DNA of 64,000 nt from Rubrobacter xylanophilus DSM 9941. Its GTDB lineage: Bacteria > Actinomycetota > Rubrobacteria > Rubrobacterales > Rubrobacteraceae. Each line of letters begins with the position of its first letter. The first letter of the stretch is position 1. The stretch spans positions 992,001 to 1,056,000 of the forward strand of contig NC_008148.1 in the NCBI RefSeq assembly GCF_000014185.1, in the 5' to 3' direction. Under the pieces are notes generated by a model, which was not told the DNA's origin, made no database searches, and worked only from the letters and a program-made list of their open reading frames with translations. The translations under genes and the position numbers were made by a program. Below are positions 7,912-15,987 of the stretch, piece after piece.

Positions 7912-8667
7912 ATGCCGGAGGCTCCCGCGAAGGAGCGCAAGAAGCAACGAGAGGCCCGCGAGGAGGTGTTGCGTGCCGCCGGGGAGCTGGAGGGGGCCGC
8001 GCCGCAGGAGGTTCTGCGTTGGGCGGTCGGGTTCTTCGGCAGGAGGCTCACCCTCTCCGTCTCCTTCGGGGGGCCGGAGGGGATGGTCCTTCTGGACATG
8101 CTCTCGCGGATAACCGACGACGTCTGGGTCTTCACGCTGGACACCGGCTTTCTCTTCGAGGAGACCGTCCGGTTCCGGGAGGAGGCCATGCGCCGCTACC
8201 GGCTGCCGCTCCGGGTGGTGCGTCCGGAGCTCTCCGTGGAGGAGCAGGTGGAACGCTACGGGCCGCGGCTCTGGAGCTGCGCGCCGGACATCTGCTGCGA
8301 GGTCCGCAAGGTCGAGCCGCAGCGGCGGTGGCTCTCCAACTTCGACGCCTGGGTCACCGGCATCCGGAGGGACCAGACGGCGGCGCGGGCGGACACCCCC
8401 GTCGTCGGCTGGGACGAGTTCTTCGGGGTGTTCAAGATAGCCCCCCTGGCCTCCTGGAGCAGGGAGCGGGTGCTGCGGTACGCCGGGGAGCACGGGGTGC
8501 CGCTCAACCCGCTGCTCTCCAGGGGGTACGCCAGCATCGGCTGCGAGCCGTGCACCCGCCCCGTCCGGGAGGGCGAGGACGAGCGCGCCGGCCGGTGGCC
8601 GGGGATGGAGAAGACCGAGTGTGGCCTGCACATAGCAAACGGGAAGGTGCGTCGTGCGGTTTCTTAG
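7912..8667 (+). CDS. cysH: Adenylyl-sulfate (APS) reductase, thioredoxin-dependent
   Basis: A 251-residue CysH that reduces APS to sulfite and AMP with thioredoxin. It has SFGGPEG (modified P-loop, residues 51-57), VFTLDTGFLFEET, and the four [4Fe-4S] cysteines at 128-129 (CC) and 211/214 (CEPC), which mark the APS-specific type. The catalytic Cys is in KTECGLH (residue 237). The ATG at 7912 follows a strong GGAGG-type ribosome site at 7893-7905. The frame stays open upstream to 7774, but that extension is not typical. It is the first enzyme of the operon, and its 3' end overlaps the sulfite reductase start by 14 bp. Confidence 0.93.
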   Translation: MPEAPAKERKKQREAREEVLRAAGELEGAAPQEVLRWAVGFFGRRLTLSVSFGGPEGMVLLDMLSRITDDVWVFTLDTGFLFEETVRFREEAMRRYRLPLRVVRPELSVEEQVERYGPRLWSCAPDICCEVRKVEPQRRWLSNFDAWVTGIRRDQTAARADTPVVGWDEFFGVFKIAPLASWSRERVLRYAGEHGVPLNPLLSRGYASIGCEPCTRPVREGEDERAGRWPGMEKTECGLHIANGKVRRAVS

Positions 8668-10309
8668 AGAGGGCCAGAGGCTCAACCAGGTAGAGAAGTG
8701 GAAGCTCGAGCGGCACCCCCTCGACGTGCGCGAGGCGGTGCTCGAGGTGTACTCGAAGGAGGGCGTTGAGGCCATAGAGAGGGTGCCCGGCGAGCACGAG
8801 CGCCTGAAGTGGGTGGGGATCTACCCGCAGAACCAGGGCGGCAACAACTTCATGCAGCGCATAAAGGTGCCGGGCGGCAGGCTCACCCCCGAGCAGGCGC
8901 GGGTCATCGGGAGGATAGCGCGCGACTTCGCCCGGGGCCCCGAGCCCAACCCCCACTTCGGCAACAACTTCCTGGACATCACCACCCGCCAGGACATCCA
9001 GATGCACTGGATCCAGATCGAGGAGGTCCCCGAGATCTGGCGCCGCCTGGAGGAGGTTGGGATGACCACCGTCCAGGCCTGCGGCGACTCGGCCCGCAAC
9101 GTCCTGTGCTGCCCCGTCTCGGGGCTCGACCGGGAGGAGGCCTTCGACGCCTACCCGGCGGCGCAGGCCATCACCGCCTACTTCGTCGGCAACCGGGAGT
9201 ACGCCAACCTGCCGCGCAAGTTCAAGATGAGCGTCACCGGCTGCCTCGAGGACTGCGCGCAGGCCGAGATCAACGACATCGGGATGCTCCCGGCGCGCCT
9301 CCCGGACGGGACCTTGGGCTTCAACGTGCGGGTCGGCGGGGGGCTCGGGGACGGGCCCAGGATGGCCTCCGACATAGACGTCTTCGTGCTCCCCGGGGAG
9401 GCCGTCGAGATCACCCGGGGCATCGCCCAGGTCTACGGCGAGCTCGGCAACCGGGAGAACCGTTGGATCAACCGGCTGCGCTACCTGGTGCAGGAGCTCG
9501 GCCCCGAGGGCTTCCGGGAGGAGCTCGAGAAGCGCGTCAGCATCCCGCTGCGTCCCGCCGGCGAGGACCTCACCCGCCGCTACCGCGGCGACCACGTGGG
9601 GGTTCACCCCCAGAAGGAGAGCGGGCTCTACTACGTGGGGCTCAACGTCCCGGTGGGGCGCATGAGCGGCGAGCAGTTCGAGGAGGCCGGGCGGCTCGCC
9701 GGGGAGTACGGGCGGGACATCCGCCTCGCCACCGACCAGAACCTCATCATCACCGGCGTCCCGGAGGGGCGGCTCGACGACCTGCTCTCCGAGCCGCTGC
9801 TGCGGCGCTACTCGCCCGACCCCGGCCCCTTCGAGCGCGGCATCGTGGCCTGCACCGGGAGCGAGTTCTGCCGCTTCGCCATCGTGGAGACCAAGATCCG
9901 GGCGCTCGAGTGGGCGCGGGAGATGGACCGGCGCTTCGGGGACGAGATCGGGCAGGAGGCCGTCAGGATGCACTTCTCCGGCTGCTCCGCCTCCTGCGCC
10001 CAGCCCCAGATCGCCGACGTGGGCTTCCGGGGCGAGACGGCCAAAAAGGGCGACCGGATCGTCGAGGGCGTGGACATCGGGCTCGGCGGCTCGCTCGGGC
10101 GCGACGCCGCGTTCATCGACTGGGTCGAGGGGGCCAGGCCCGCCGAGGACGTCCCCGAGGCGCTGTCGCGGGTCTTCGAGCGGTTCAGGCGGGAGCGGCG
10201 CGAGGGCGAGCGCTTCCACGAGTGGGCCCGCAGGGTGCGCAACGCCGAGCTGCGCGACACCCTGCGCGGGACCTCCGTGCCGGTGGTCGGCACCCGGGAG
10301 GGGCGCTAG
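8654..10309 (+). CDS. sir: Siroheme sulfite (nitrite) reductase
   Basis: A 551-residue protein of the assimilatory siroheme nitrite/sulfite reductase family, which performs six-electron reductions. The siroheme-[4Fe-4S] ligands are in the second half: ACTGSEFC (Cys 400 and 406) and SGCSASC (Cys 444 and 448). The sequence has the usual two-fold repeat; the first half also carries ACGDSARNVLCC and TGCLEDC, an unusual retention of cysteines. In this sulfate operon the substrate is almost certainly sulfite rather than nitrite. The GTG at 8654 lies inside the end of cysH behind GGGAAGG. It has no NADPH or flavin domain, so it needs an external electron donor; the next gene is the obvious candidate. 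Confidence 0.9.
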   Translation: MRFLREGQRLNQVEKWKLERHPLDVREAVLEVYSKEGVEAIERVPGEHERLKWVGIYPQNQGGNNFMQRIKVPGGRLTPEQARVIGRIARDFARGPEPNPHFGNNFLDITTRQDIQMHWIQIEEVPEIWRRLEEVGMTTVQACGDSARNVLCCPVSGLDREEAFDAYPAAQAITAYFVGNREYANLPRKFKMSVTGCLEDCAQAEINDIGMLPARLPDGTLGFNVRVGGGLGDGPRMASDIDVFVLPGEAVEITRGIAQVYGELGNRENRWINRLRYLVQELGPEGFREELEKRVSIPLRPAGEDLTRRYRGDHVGVHPQKESGLYYVGLNVPVGRMSGEQFEEAGRLAGEYGRDIRLATDQNLIITGVPEGRLDDLLSEPLLRRYSPDPGPFERGIVACTGSEFCRFAIVETKIRALEWAREMDRRFGDEIGQEAVRMHFSGCSASCAQPQIADVGFRGETAKKGDRIVEGVDIGLGGSLGRDAAFIDWVEGARPAEDVPEALSRVFERFRRERREGERFHEWARRVRNAELRDTLRGTSVPVVGTREGR

Positions 10310-10311
10310 AG

Positions 10312-11514
10312 GTGGCCGGCTTCGACATCCGGGAGCTGATGAACGACATCGAGGAGGCTCCCGGGAAGGTCTGGTTCTGGGACCTCGAGAAGGCGGTCAT
10401 AGACCCGGGCCGCTGCGTCCAGTGCGGGGCGTGCGTCGCCGCCTGCCCCAGCGACTCCATCGGCATCGCCGGCGACGACCTGCCCAAGCTGGTCAAGATG
10501 TGCACCGGCTGCTCGCTGTGCTGGGACTTCTGCCCGCGCGGCGGGATGCGGCACGAGGCCACCTGGAAGCTCACCGGCAACAACGGGGCCGCCGCGGCGG
10601 CAAACGGCCTCGGGCGCGTACATGAGAGCTACACCGCGCGGGTCAGGGAGGACATCCCCGGCGTCCAGGACGGGGGCGTGGTGAGCGCCCTGCTCATCGC
10701 GCTGCTCGAGGCGGGGGAGATAGACGGGGCCTTGGTTGCCCGCGAGAGCGACCGGGAGCCGTGGAAGGGCGAGGCCTTTCTCGCGCGCACCCCCGAGGAG
10801 GTGCGCGAGGCGGCGGGCAGCTTCTACAACCAGACCCTCGCCCTCGGGCACCTCGACCTCAAGGGCTACGAGCTGCCCCCCAACCCGCGCATCGCGGTGG
10901 TGGGGACGCCGTGCGAGGTCGAGGGGATAAGGGCCATGCAGGCCCGGCCCTGGAAGTGGGGCTCCTCCCGGGTGGAAGCGGTGGTGCTCACCGTGGCGCT
11001 TCTGTGCACCAAGAGCTTCAACTACGAGAAGCTCATGCTCGAGGAGCTCCGGGACCGGCGCGGCGTGGACCTGGGGGAGGTCGGCCGGGTCGATGTCATC
11101 CGGGGCAAGCTCATCGTGCAGGACCGCGGGGGCCGGACCATCCTCGAGGAGCCCATAAAAGACTTCCACGGCGCGGCCCTCAAGGGCTGCGACGAGTGCG
11201 CCGACTTCCTCGGGCACGCGGCCGACATCTCCGTCGGCAGCGTCGGCAGCGCCGACGGCTACTCCTCCGTGCTAATACGTACGGAGGAGGGCCTTGCCGC
11301 CTTCGAGCACGTAAGGGACAGGCTCGAGCTCAGGCCTCTTGACAAGCCGAAATCACTCTATAAGCTAGACGCTCTGGACAAGAAGGTGGCCCTGCGGAGC
11401 CTGAAGCGGCCCTTCGACCCGGAAGCGCCGCTCTTTATAGACTACGAGGACCACCTCGAGAGCTACGCGGGGACGGATCGCGCCCCGGTCGATCACGAGG
11501 CTGTGAGGTACTGA
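10312..11514 (+). CDS. Ferredoxin/FrhB-type F420 dehydrogenase subunit (candidate F420H2 donor for sulfite reductase)
   Basis: A 400-residue iron-sulfur flavoprotein of the coenzyme F420 hydrogenase/dehydrogenase beta-subunit family. Residues 30-76 hold two [4Fe-4S] motifs, CVQCGACVAACP (Cys 35, 38, 41, 45) and CTGCSLCWDFCP (64, 67, 70, 74). Residues ~95-385 are the FrhB/FdhB domain, with QDGGVVSALL, VVGTPCEVEG (Cys 201), LLCTKSFNYE (Cys 232), KGCDECADF (293, 296) and DISVGSVGSADGYS. Relatives oxidise F420H2 through FAD. It starts 3 bp after the sulfite reductase stop. I infer that it passes electrons from F420H2 to Sir, as the N-terminal half of methanogen Fsr does within a single polypeptide. 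Confidence 0.85.
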   Translation: MAGFDIRELMNDIEEAPGKVWFWDLEKAVIDPGRCVQCGACVAACPSDSIGIAGDDLPKLVKMCTGCSLCWDFCPRGGMRHEATWKLTGNNGAAAAANGLGRVHESYTARVREDIPGVQDGGVVSALLIALLEAGEIDGALVARESDREPWKGEAFLARTPEEVREAAGSFYNQTLALGHLDLKGYELPPNPRIAVVGTPCEVEGIRAMQARPWKWGSSRVEAVVLTVALLCTKSFNYEKLMLEELRDRRGVDLGEVGRVDVIRGKLIVQDRGGRTILEEPIKDFHGAALKGCDECADFLGHAADISVGSVGSADGYSSVLIRTEEGLAAFEHVRDRLELRPLDKPKSLYKLDALDKKVALRSLKRPFDPEAPLFIDYEDHLESYAGTDRAPVDHEAVRY

Positions 11515-11515
11515 G

Positions 11516-11851
11516 TTGGAGGACGCAAGACGAACGCTTTTCTTTCCGGAGGAGCCTGCCGCCCTCAGGTCGCGGGTGCGCAGGCTGATGGAGGACTGTC
11601 CCGAGGAGGGGCAGCGCGCCGTGCGCGACGCCTCGTTTCTGGCCGAGCCCCTGTGGGAGAGGTGGGCCGGGCGGCTGGAGGCGGCGGGCATGGACTACGA
11701 GCGCTTCCTGGAGATCTCGCGCGGCTACGCCGAGGAGATAAGGCTGTGGGTGATGGGCGAGAGGCCCTGGGACCACTGCGTGGCGGGGCTCGCCGGGAGG
11801 GTCTGGCGGAGGCTGCCCGAGCGGGCGCCGGTCGCGGGGGGAAGCCTATGA
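11516..11851 (+). CDS. Uncharacterised protein of the cys operon
   Basis: A 111-residue soluble, charged, probably helical protein that I do not recognise. It has no metal motif, signal peptide or membrane segment; Cys occurs only as single residues (EDCPEE, DHCVAG), and Trp is frequent in the second half. The TTG start at 11516 has GAGG seven bases upstream and lies 2 bp past the FrhB-type gene. Its stop overlaps the sat start (ATGA). Tight coupling on both sides shows that it belongs to the sulfate-assimilation unit. A structural or assembly role for the reductase complex is conceivable but only a guess. Confidence 0.75.
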   Translation: MEDARRTLFFPEEPAALRSRVRRLMEDCPEEGQRAVRDASFLAEPLWERWAGRLEAAGMDYERFLEISRGYAEEIRLWVMGERPWDHCVAGLAGRVWRRLPERAPVAGGSL

Positions 11852-13029
11852 TGCGCACGGAGTACACCACCATAACCCCGCACGGCGGCACCCTCGTGGA
11901 CCGGCGGGTGCCGGTGGGCGAGCGCGAGGAGCGCAGGCAGCGGGCGGCGGAGCTGCCGCGGATAGTCCTCGGGCCGCGCAACCTCTCGGACCTGGAGATG
12001 ATCGGGACCGGCGTCTTCTCCCCCCTCACCGGCTTTATGGGGCGGGAGGACTACGAGAGCGTCGTGGAGGAGATGCGGCTCGCCGACGGGCTGCCGTGGA
12101 GCATCCCGATCACGCTCTCCGTCTCCGAGGAGGAGGCCCGCTCCTTCGAGGAGGGGGACGAGGTGGCGCTCGCCAACGGCGAGGGCGAGATCGTGGCCAC
12201 CATGGTGGTGGAGGACCGCTACACCTACGACCGGGCCCACGAGGCCAAGCTCGTCTACAGGACCACCGACACCGACCACCCGGGGGTGGCCGCCCTGTTC
12301 AGGCAGGGGGACGTGCTGGTGGGCGGCGAAGTCTCGCTGCTCGACGACGGGACCACCACCCGGCCCTTCCCCCGCTACTACTACGAGCCGCGGGAGCTGC
12401 GGGCCATCTTCCGCCAGAAGGGCTGGCGGCGGGTGGTGGGCTTCCAGACCCGCAACCCCGTCCACCGCGCCCACGAGTACATCCAGAAGAGCGCGCTGGA
12501 GACCGTGGACGGCCTGCTTTTGAACCCGCTCGTCGGCGAGACCAAGTCCGACGACATCCCGGCCCATGTCCGGATGCGCTCCTACGAGGTGCTGCTGGAG
12601 CGCTACTACCCGCGGGACCGGACCGTGCTCGCCGTCTTCCCGGCGGCCATGCGCTACGCCGGGCCGCGGGAGGCCGTCTTCCACGCCATCTGCCGCAAGA
12701 ACTACGGCTGCACCCACTTTATCGTGGGGCGGGACCACGCCGGGGTGGGCAACTACTACGGCACCTACGACGCCCACCGCATCTTCGACGAGTTCGAGCC
12801 CGGCGAGCTCGGCATAACCCCGCTGTTCTTCGAGCACGCCTTCTTCTGCCTCAACTGCGGCGGGATGGCGACGACCAAGACCTGCCCGCACGACAAGGAC
12901 TCCCACGTCTTCTTCTCGGGCACCCGGGTGCGGGAGATGCTGCGCAACGGCGAGTACCCGCCGCCGGAGTTCTCCCGGCCCGAGGTTATAGAGGTGCTGA
13001 TCTCGGGGCTCAGGCAACAGGAGGGATGA
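11848..13029 (+). CDS. sat: Sulfate adenylyltransferase (ATP sulfurylase)
   Basis: A 393-residue homo-oligomeric ATP sulfurylase that makes APS from ATP and sulfate. It has [12 protein letters not shown] (the HxxH catalytic motif, near residue 200), [12 protein letters not shown] (near residue 295) and, in the C-terminal region, [16 protein letters not shown], which looks like a zinc site as in several thermophile enzymes. This is the single-subunit Sat type, not CysDN. The ATG at 11848 overlaps the preceding stop. It is followed by two tandem hairpins before cysC. Confidence 0.95.
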   Translation: MMRTEYTTITPHGGTLVDRRVPVGEREERRQRAAELPRIVLGPRNLSDLEMIGTGVFSPLTGFMGREDYESVVEEMRLADGLPWSIPITLSVSEEEARSFEEGDEVALANGEGEIVATMVVEDRYTYDRAHEAKLVYRTTDTDHPGVAALFRQGDVLVGGEVSLLDDGTTTRPFPRYYYEPRELRAIFRQKGWRRVVGFQTRNPVHRAHEYIQKSALETVDGLLLNPLVGETKSDDIPAHVRMRSYEVLLERYYPRDRTVLAVFPAAMRYAGPREAVFHAICRKNYGCTHFIVGRDHAGVGNYYGTYDAHRIFDEFEPGELGITPLFFEHAFFCLNCGGMATTKTCPHDKDSHVFFSGTRVREMLRNGEYPPPEFSRPEVIEVLISGLRQQEG

Positions 13030-13037
13030 GGGACGCG

Positions 13038-13070
13038 CCGCTCGGGGCCGGGCTGCCCGGCCCCGAGCGG
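13038..13070. terminator. 15-bp GC-rich hairpin between sat and cysC
   Basis: A perfect 15-bp stem (13038-13052 with 13056-13070) with a 3-nt loop, only eight bases after the sat stop. There is no clean U-tract apart from the TTTT inside the next repeat. It may attenuate transcription or stabilise the sat mRNA end. Confidence 0.5.
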
Positions 13071-13095
13071 CCATGTTTTCGGGACGAAAACATGG
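13071..13095. repeat. 10-bp inverted repeat upstream of cysC
   Basis: CCATGTTTTC (13071-13080) and GAAAACATGG (13086-13095) form perfect arms around GGGAC. It directly abuts the preceding hairpin. It may be a second hairpin or a protein-binding operator for cysC and the transporter gene; the two cannot be told apart here. Confidence 0.5.
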
Positions 13096-13119
13096 TTTGT
13101 AGACAAGGAGGGTGGGACA

Positions 13120-13689
13120 TTGACGGATAGCAGATACGGCAGGGGCTTCACGCTGTGGTTCACAGGGCTCTCGGGGGCGGGCAAGACCACCATCGCCGAG
13201 ATCGTGGAGAAGGAGCTCAGGGAGCGGCGCGGCGCGGTCGAGGTGCTCGACGGGGACATCGTGAGGACCAACCTCTCCAAGGGGCTCGGCTTCAGCCGGG
13301 AGGACCGGGACACCAACGTCCTGCGCATAGGCTTTGTGGCCAACCTCCTCACCCGCAACGGGGTGGCGGTGATCGTCTCGGCCATAAGCCCCTACAGGGA
13401 GGCGCGCGACAAGGTGCGGCAGATGATTGGCGAGGACTTCATCGAGGTGTACGTGGACGCGCCGCTCGAGGTGTGCGCCGAGCGGGACGTCAAGGGCCTC
13501 TACAAGAAGGCGCTCGCCGGCGAGATCCCGCAGTTCACCGGCGTCTCCGACCCCTACGAGCCGCCCGTGGCCCCCGAGCTGCACATAAGGACCAACGAGG
13601 AGCGGCCGCACCAGAGCGCCCGGCGGGTGATCGAGAAGCTGGAGGAGCTCGGGTACCTGCAGCCGGTGAGGGAGTACAACCGGGCGTGA
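13120..13689 (+). CDS. cysC: Adenylylsulfate kinase
   Basis: A 189-residue APS kinase that phosphorylates APS to PAPS. The P-loop is GLSGAGKT (residues 16-23). It also has [26 protein letters not shown] and [25 protein letters not shown], all typical of CysC. The TTG start at 13120 has AAGGAGGG seven bases upstream. Because the CysH in this operon has APS-reductase cysteines, PAPS is not needed for sulfite formation. CysC may therefore serve sulfation or APS overflow. Its stop overlaps the transporter start as GTGA. Confidence 0.95.
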   Translation: MTDSRYGRGFTLWFTGLSGAGKTTIAEIVEKELRERRGAVEVLDGDIVRTNLSKGLGFSREDRDTNVLRIGFVANLLTRNGVAVIVSAISPYREARDKVRQMIGEDFIEVYVDAPLEVCAERDVKGLYKKALAGEIPQFTGVSDPYEPPVAPELHIRTNEERPHQSARRVIEKLEELGYLQPVREYNRA

Positions 13690-14495
13690 GCCTGCTCTCC
13701 GAGCACGCCGCCACCCTCTTCGGGCTTCTGGTCGGCTTTCTGGTCGGCCTCACGGGGGTCGGCGGCGGCTCGCTGATGACGCCGTTTCTCATGACGGCCG
13801 TGGGGGTTCCGGCCCCCACGGCCATCGGCACCGACATGATCTACGCCACCGTCACCAAGCTGACCGGCTCGCTGCAGCACTACCGGCAGCGCTCCGTGAA
13901 CCTGGAGGTGGCGCTGTTTCTGGGGATGGGCAGCATCCCGGCCAGCCTGCTCGGGGTGCAGACGCTGGAGTGGATAGAGGGCTCCTTCGACCCCGGCCGG
14001 GTGAGGGAGATCATGGTGACCGTAATCGCCGCCACCCTGGTGCTGGTCGGCTCCTCGCTGGTCTTCCGGGTCTTCATGCCCGAGAACTGGCGGCTGCGGA
14101 AGGACGGGAAGGTCTGGGACGGCAAGGGCCCGATGAGCCGCCGGCGCCGCGCCTACACCGTGCTCTTCGGGGCCTTCGGCGGCTACCTCGTCGGCCTGAC
14201 CTCCATCGGCTCCGGGAGCGTCATGGCGATCATCCTGCTGCTCCTGTACCCGCTCTCGCCCGCGGTCATCGTGGGCACCGACATCACCCACGCCACGGTC
14301 CTCTCGCTGGTGACCGGGCTCTCGCACATGGCCCACGGCAACGTGGACTTCTCGCTGGTCGGCGCGCTGCTGGTCGGCGGCATCCCCGGGGTGATCGTCG
14401 GCAGCGTGGCGGCCCGGTGGCTTCCGGGCAGGCCGTTGCGCCTTATCCTGGCCCTCACCCTGATCTTCGTGGGCGCCAGGATGCTCCTGGGTTAG
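13686..14495 (+). CDS. TSUP (TauE/SafE) family transporter, likely sulfate uptake
   Basis: A 269-residue membrane protein with about eight transmembrane segments. It shows the two-fold TSUP repeat: [17 protein letters not shown] near the N-terminus and [18 protein letters not shown] in the second half, each followed by a conserved GTD-x-x-H/Y-A-T segment ([20 protein letters not shown]). TSUP proteins move sulfate, sulfite or organosulfonates. As the last gene of a sulfate-assimilation operon it is most likely the sulfate importer, comparable to the TSUP-type CysZ of Corynebacterium. The GTG start at 13686 overlaps the cysC stop. Confidence 0.85.
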   Translation: MSLLSEHAATLFGLLVGFLVGLTGVGGGSLMTPFLMTAVGVPAPTAIGTDMIYATVTKLTGSLQHYRQRSVNLEVALFLGMGSIPASLLGVQTLEWIEGSFDPGRVREIMVTVIAATLVLVGSSLVFRVFMPENWRLRKDGKVWDGKGPMSRRRRAYTVLFGAFGGYLVGLTSIGSGSVMAIILLLLYPLSPAVIVGTDITHATVLSLVTGLSHMAHGNVDFSLVGALLVGGIPGVIVGSVAARWLPGRPLRLILALTLIFVGARMLLG

Positions 14496-14498
14496 CGC

Positions 14499-14535
14499 CT
14501 TCCCCGCCGCGTTTGTCCGCGCGGAGGGTTTTTCT
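14499..14535 (+). terminator. Possible terminator of the cys operon
   Basis: An imperfect GC-rich hairpin followed by TTTTT begins a few bases after the transporter stop. The same stretch also offers a weak promoter (TTGTCC 14513-14518, TGTATC 14535-14540) for the downstream glyoxalase gene. Confidence 0.4.
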
Positions 14536-14588
14536 GTATCCTCTTCTCACTGCTGCCCTGTCGTGACGAGGAACCCGAAGGAGGGAAG

Positions 14589-15008
14589 ATGCCGGCCGCG
14601 TTCATCCACACCTGCTACAGGATCACCGACCCCGAGCGGACCATAGACTTCTACGTGAACAAGCTCGGGATGAAGAAGGTTGGGGAGATGCACTTCTCCG
14701 ACGCCACGAACTACTTCTTCGCCATGGAGGAGGACCCCTCCTCCCCGATGCTGGAGCTCACCCACAACCACGACCGCACGGGGCCCTACGAGAAGGGCGA
14801 GGGCTACTCGCACATAGCGTTTACGGTGGACGACCTGGAGGGTACGGTGGCGCGCCTCGCGGAGCAGGGCGTGAAGGTGGCGGTCGAGCCGAAGACCCTG
14901 ACCGTGGACGGGCACGACTACAGGATCGCCTTCGTGGAGGACCCGGACGGCTACCGGGTGGAGCTCGTCCAGCGCGGCACGATGAAGGTGGGGGACATGC
15001 TCCAGTAG
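14589..15008 (+). CDS. Lactoylglutathione lyase-like VOC-family protein
   Basis: A 139-residue vicinal-oxygen-chelate protein resembling glyoxalase I. Metal ligands are visible in two halves: IHTCYR and LELTHNH, then YSHIAF and YRVELVQ, giving the His/Glu/His/Glu set. FAFYVNKLG-type and VEDPDGYR-type segments match GloA. Actinobacteria usually lack glutathione, so the thiol cofactor may be mycothiol, bacillithiol or another compound; the substrate is inferred by family only. The ATG at 14589 follows AGGAGGGAAG. It stands alone between the cys operon and a convergent regulator gene. Confidence 0.85.
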   Translation: MPAAFIHTCYRITDPERTIDFYVNKLGMKKVGEMHFSDATNYFFAMEEDPSSPMLELTHNHDRTGPYEKGEGYSHIAFTVDDLEGTVARLAEQGVKVAVEPKTLTVDGHDYRIAFVEDPDGYRVELVQRGTMKVGDMLQ

Positions 15009-15015
15009 CCCGGCG

Positions 15016-15702
15016 CTAGAGCCCGGGCACCCAGCCGCCGGCCAGGACGAGCGCGGCCGCCGCCACGGCCGCGAGAACGGCGAGGAGCGCCGCGAGCGCC
15101 GCCCGGCGCCGCCTGCGCGCCAGCCTCCCGAAGCTCTTCGCCTCCACGGCGGGCGGGAGGCTCCGGCGCGGCGCTCCGGGGACGCCCCTCCGGGGAGGCG
15201 GGAAGGCCGGGCGGCCGGCGCGCGGGGGGAGCGGGACCTCCGCCTCCTGCAGCCACGCCTCGCTCCGCGGGGGCTGGCCGCTCCTCCGCAGGAGCTCCTC
15301 TGTCATGTCGGTCAGGTTGAAGACCGCGGACATCAGGAGGCTCTGGCGCGCGAGGATGGTCCTGAGCGCCTGGTTGAGCGCCGGGTCGTCGAGCGGCGCC
15401 CCCCGCAGCCCCTCCAGCTCGCGGGAGACCCTGTCCAGCCGCCGGGCCAGCTCCTCCGGGTCCGGCGCGCGCTCCTCCTCCCGCAGCATCCTGCGCACCA
15501 GCTCGGTCCCGAGCCCCTCCTTGTGCAGGTCGCGGGCGCGCCGGATCTTGTCGAAGGACTCCTCGGGGATCGAGATCCTCCCCCCCCGCCGCACGTGCGG
15601 TATGGAGTACTCCCTGAGGTACCGGTAGAGGGTGGGGCGGGGGATGCCCAGCAGCTCGCTGGCCTCCTCCACCGTATAGGATGCGCCCCCTCCGTTTATC
15701 AT
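15016..15702 (-). CDS. Membrane-anchored helix-turn-helix protein
   Basis: A 228-residue protein with an unusual order. Residues ~8-60 are a MerR/excisionase-type HTH (YTVEEASELLGIPRPTLYRYLRE, then VRRGGRISIPEESF). Residues ~70-145 are a charged coiled-coil-like helix region. Residues ~150-190 are Pro/Arg-rich and disordered. The C-terminus holds one strongly hydrophobic segment (ALAALLAVLAAVAAAALVLAGG) with only a few residues after it. It looks like a DNA-binding protein tethered to the membrane, perhaps a one-component regulator. It starts at the ATG at 15702 and diverges from the RlpA-like gene. Confidence 0.7.
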   Translation of the reverse strand: MINGGGASYTVEEASELLGIPRPTLYRYLREYSIPHVRRGGRISIPEESFDKIRRARDLHKEGLGTELVRRMLREEERAPDPEELARRLDRVSRELEGLRGAPLDDPALNQALRTILARQSLLMSAVFNLTDMTEELLRRSGQPPRSEAWLQEAEVPLPPRAGRPAFPPPRRGVPGAPRRSLPPAVEAKSFGRLARRRRRAALAALLAVLAAVAAAALVLAGGWVPGL

Positions 15703-15845
15703 GGAAATATTTTCGCCCCCCGCTCCACGGCTTGGGGCATGTTACCAGAGACCCGGCCCCTGTTGCACCGCGAGAAAACCGCTTTGCCAGAGGGATTGCG
15801 GCCGGCCTTCGCGGACGGGCGCCCCGTTGCGGCCCCGGCGCCCGG

Positions 15846-15878
15846 AGAGGGCTTTATCACGGCGTGATAAAGCCCTCT
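15846..15878. repeat. 33-bp perfect palindrome upstream of the RlpA-LysM gene
   Basis: Two 16-bp arms (15846-15861 and 15863-15878) around a single central base, with core TTTATCACG / CGTGATAAA. It lies between divergent genes and just upstream of a promoter (TTGATT 15885-15890), so it is probably an operator or a bidirectional hairpin. I do not recognise the motif. Confidence 0.65.
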
Positions 15879-15884
15879 TCCCCC

Positions 15885-15912
15885 TTGATTTCCCCAGCCC
15901 GGTCGGCATACT
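15885..15912 (+). promoter_or_regulatory. Promoter of the RlpA-LysM gene
   Basis: -35 TTGATT (15885-15890) and -10 CATACT (15907-15912) are separated by 16 bp. It is the best candidate for the downstream cell-wall gene, with a leader of roughly 70 nt. The rest of 15703-15987 shows no gene. Confidence 0.5.
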
Positions 15913-15987
15913 CGTGCCCCGTCGAAACCGTTAGCGTGAAGTTCAAGTAGACATAAAGCTGGCGCACAGGAGGGGGGATGCGAGCTG

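Noticed and set aside
9074-9273. A second Fe-S cluster in the N-terminal half of the sulfite reductase (ACGDSARNVLCC and TGCLEDC)
   Set aside because: The spacing does not reproduce the C-x5-C plus GC-x3-C pattern of the real site. It is more likely part of the two-fold repeat that kept extra cysteines.
15703-15987. A cyclic di-AMP (ydaO) riboswitch upstream of the RlpA-LysM gene
   Set aside because: Such riboswitches precede actinobacterial wall hydrolases, but the conserved elements are not visible here; only a palindrome and a promoter are.
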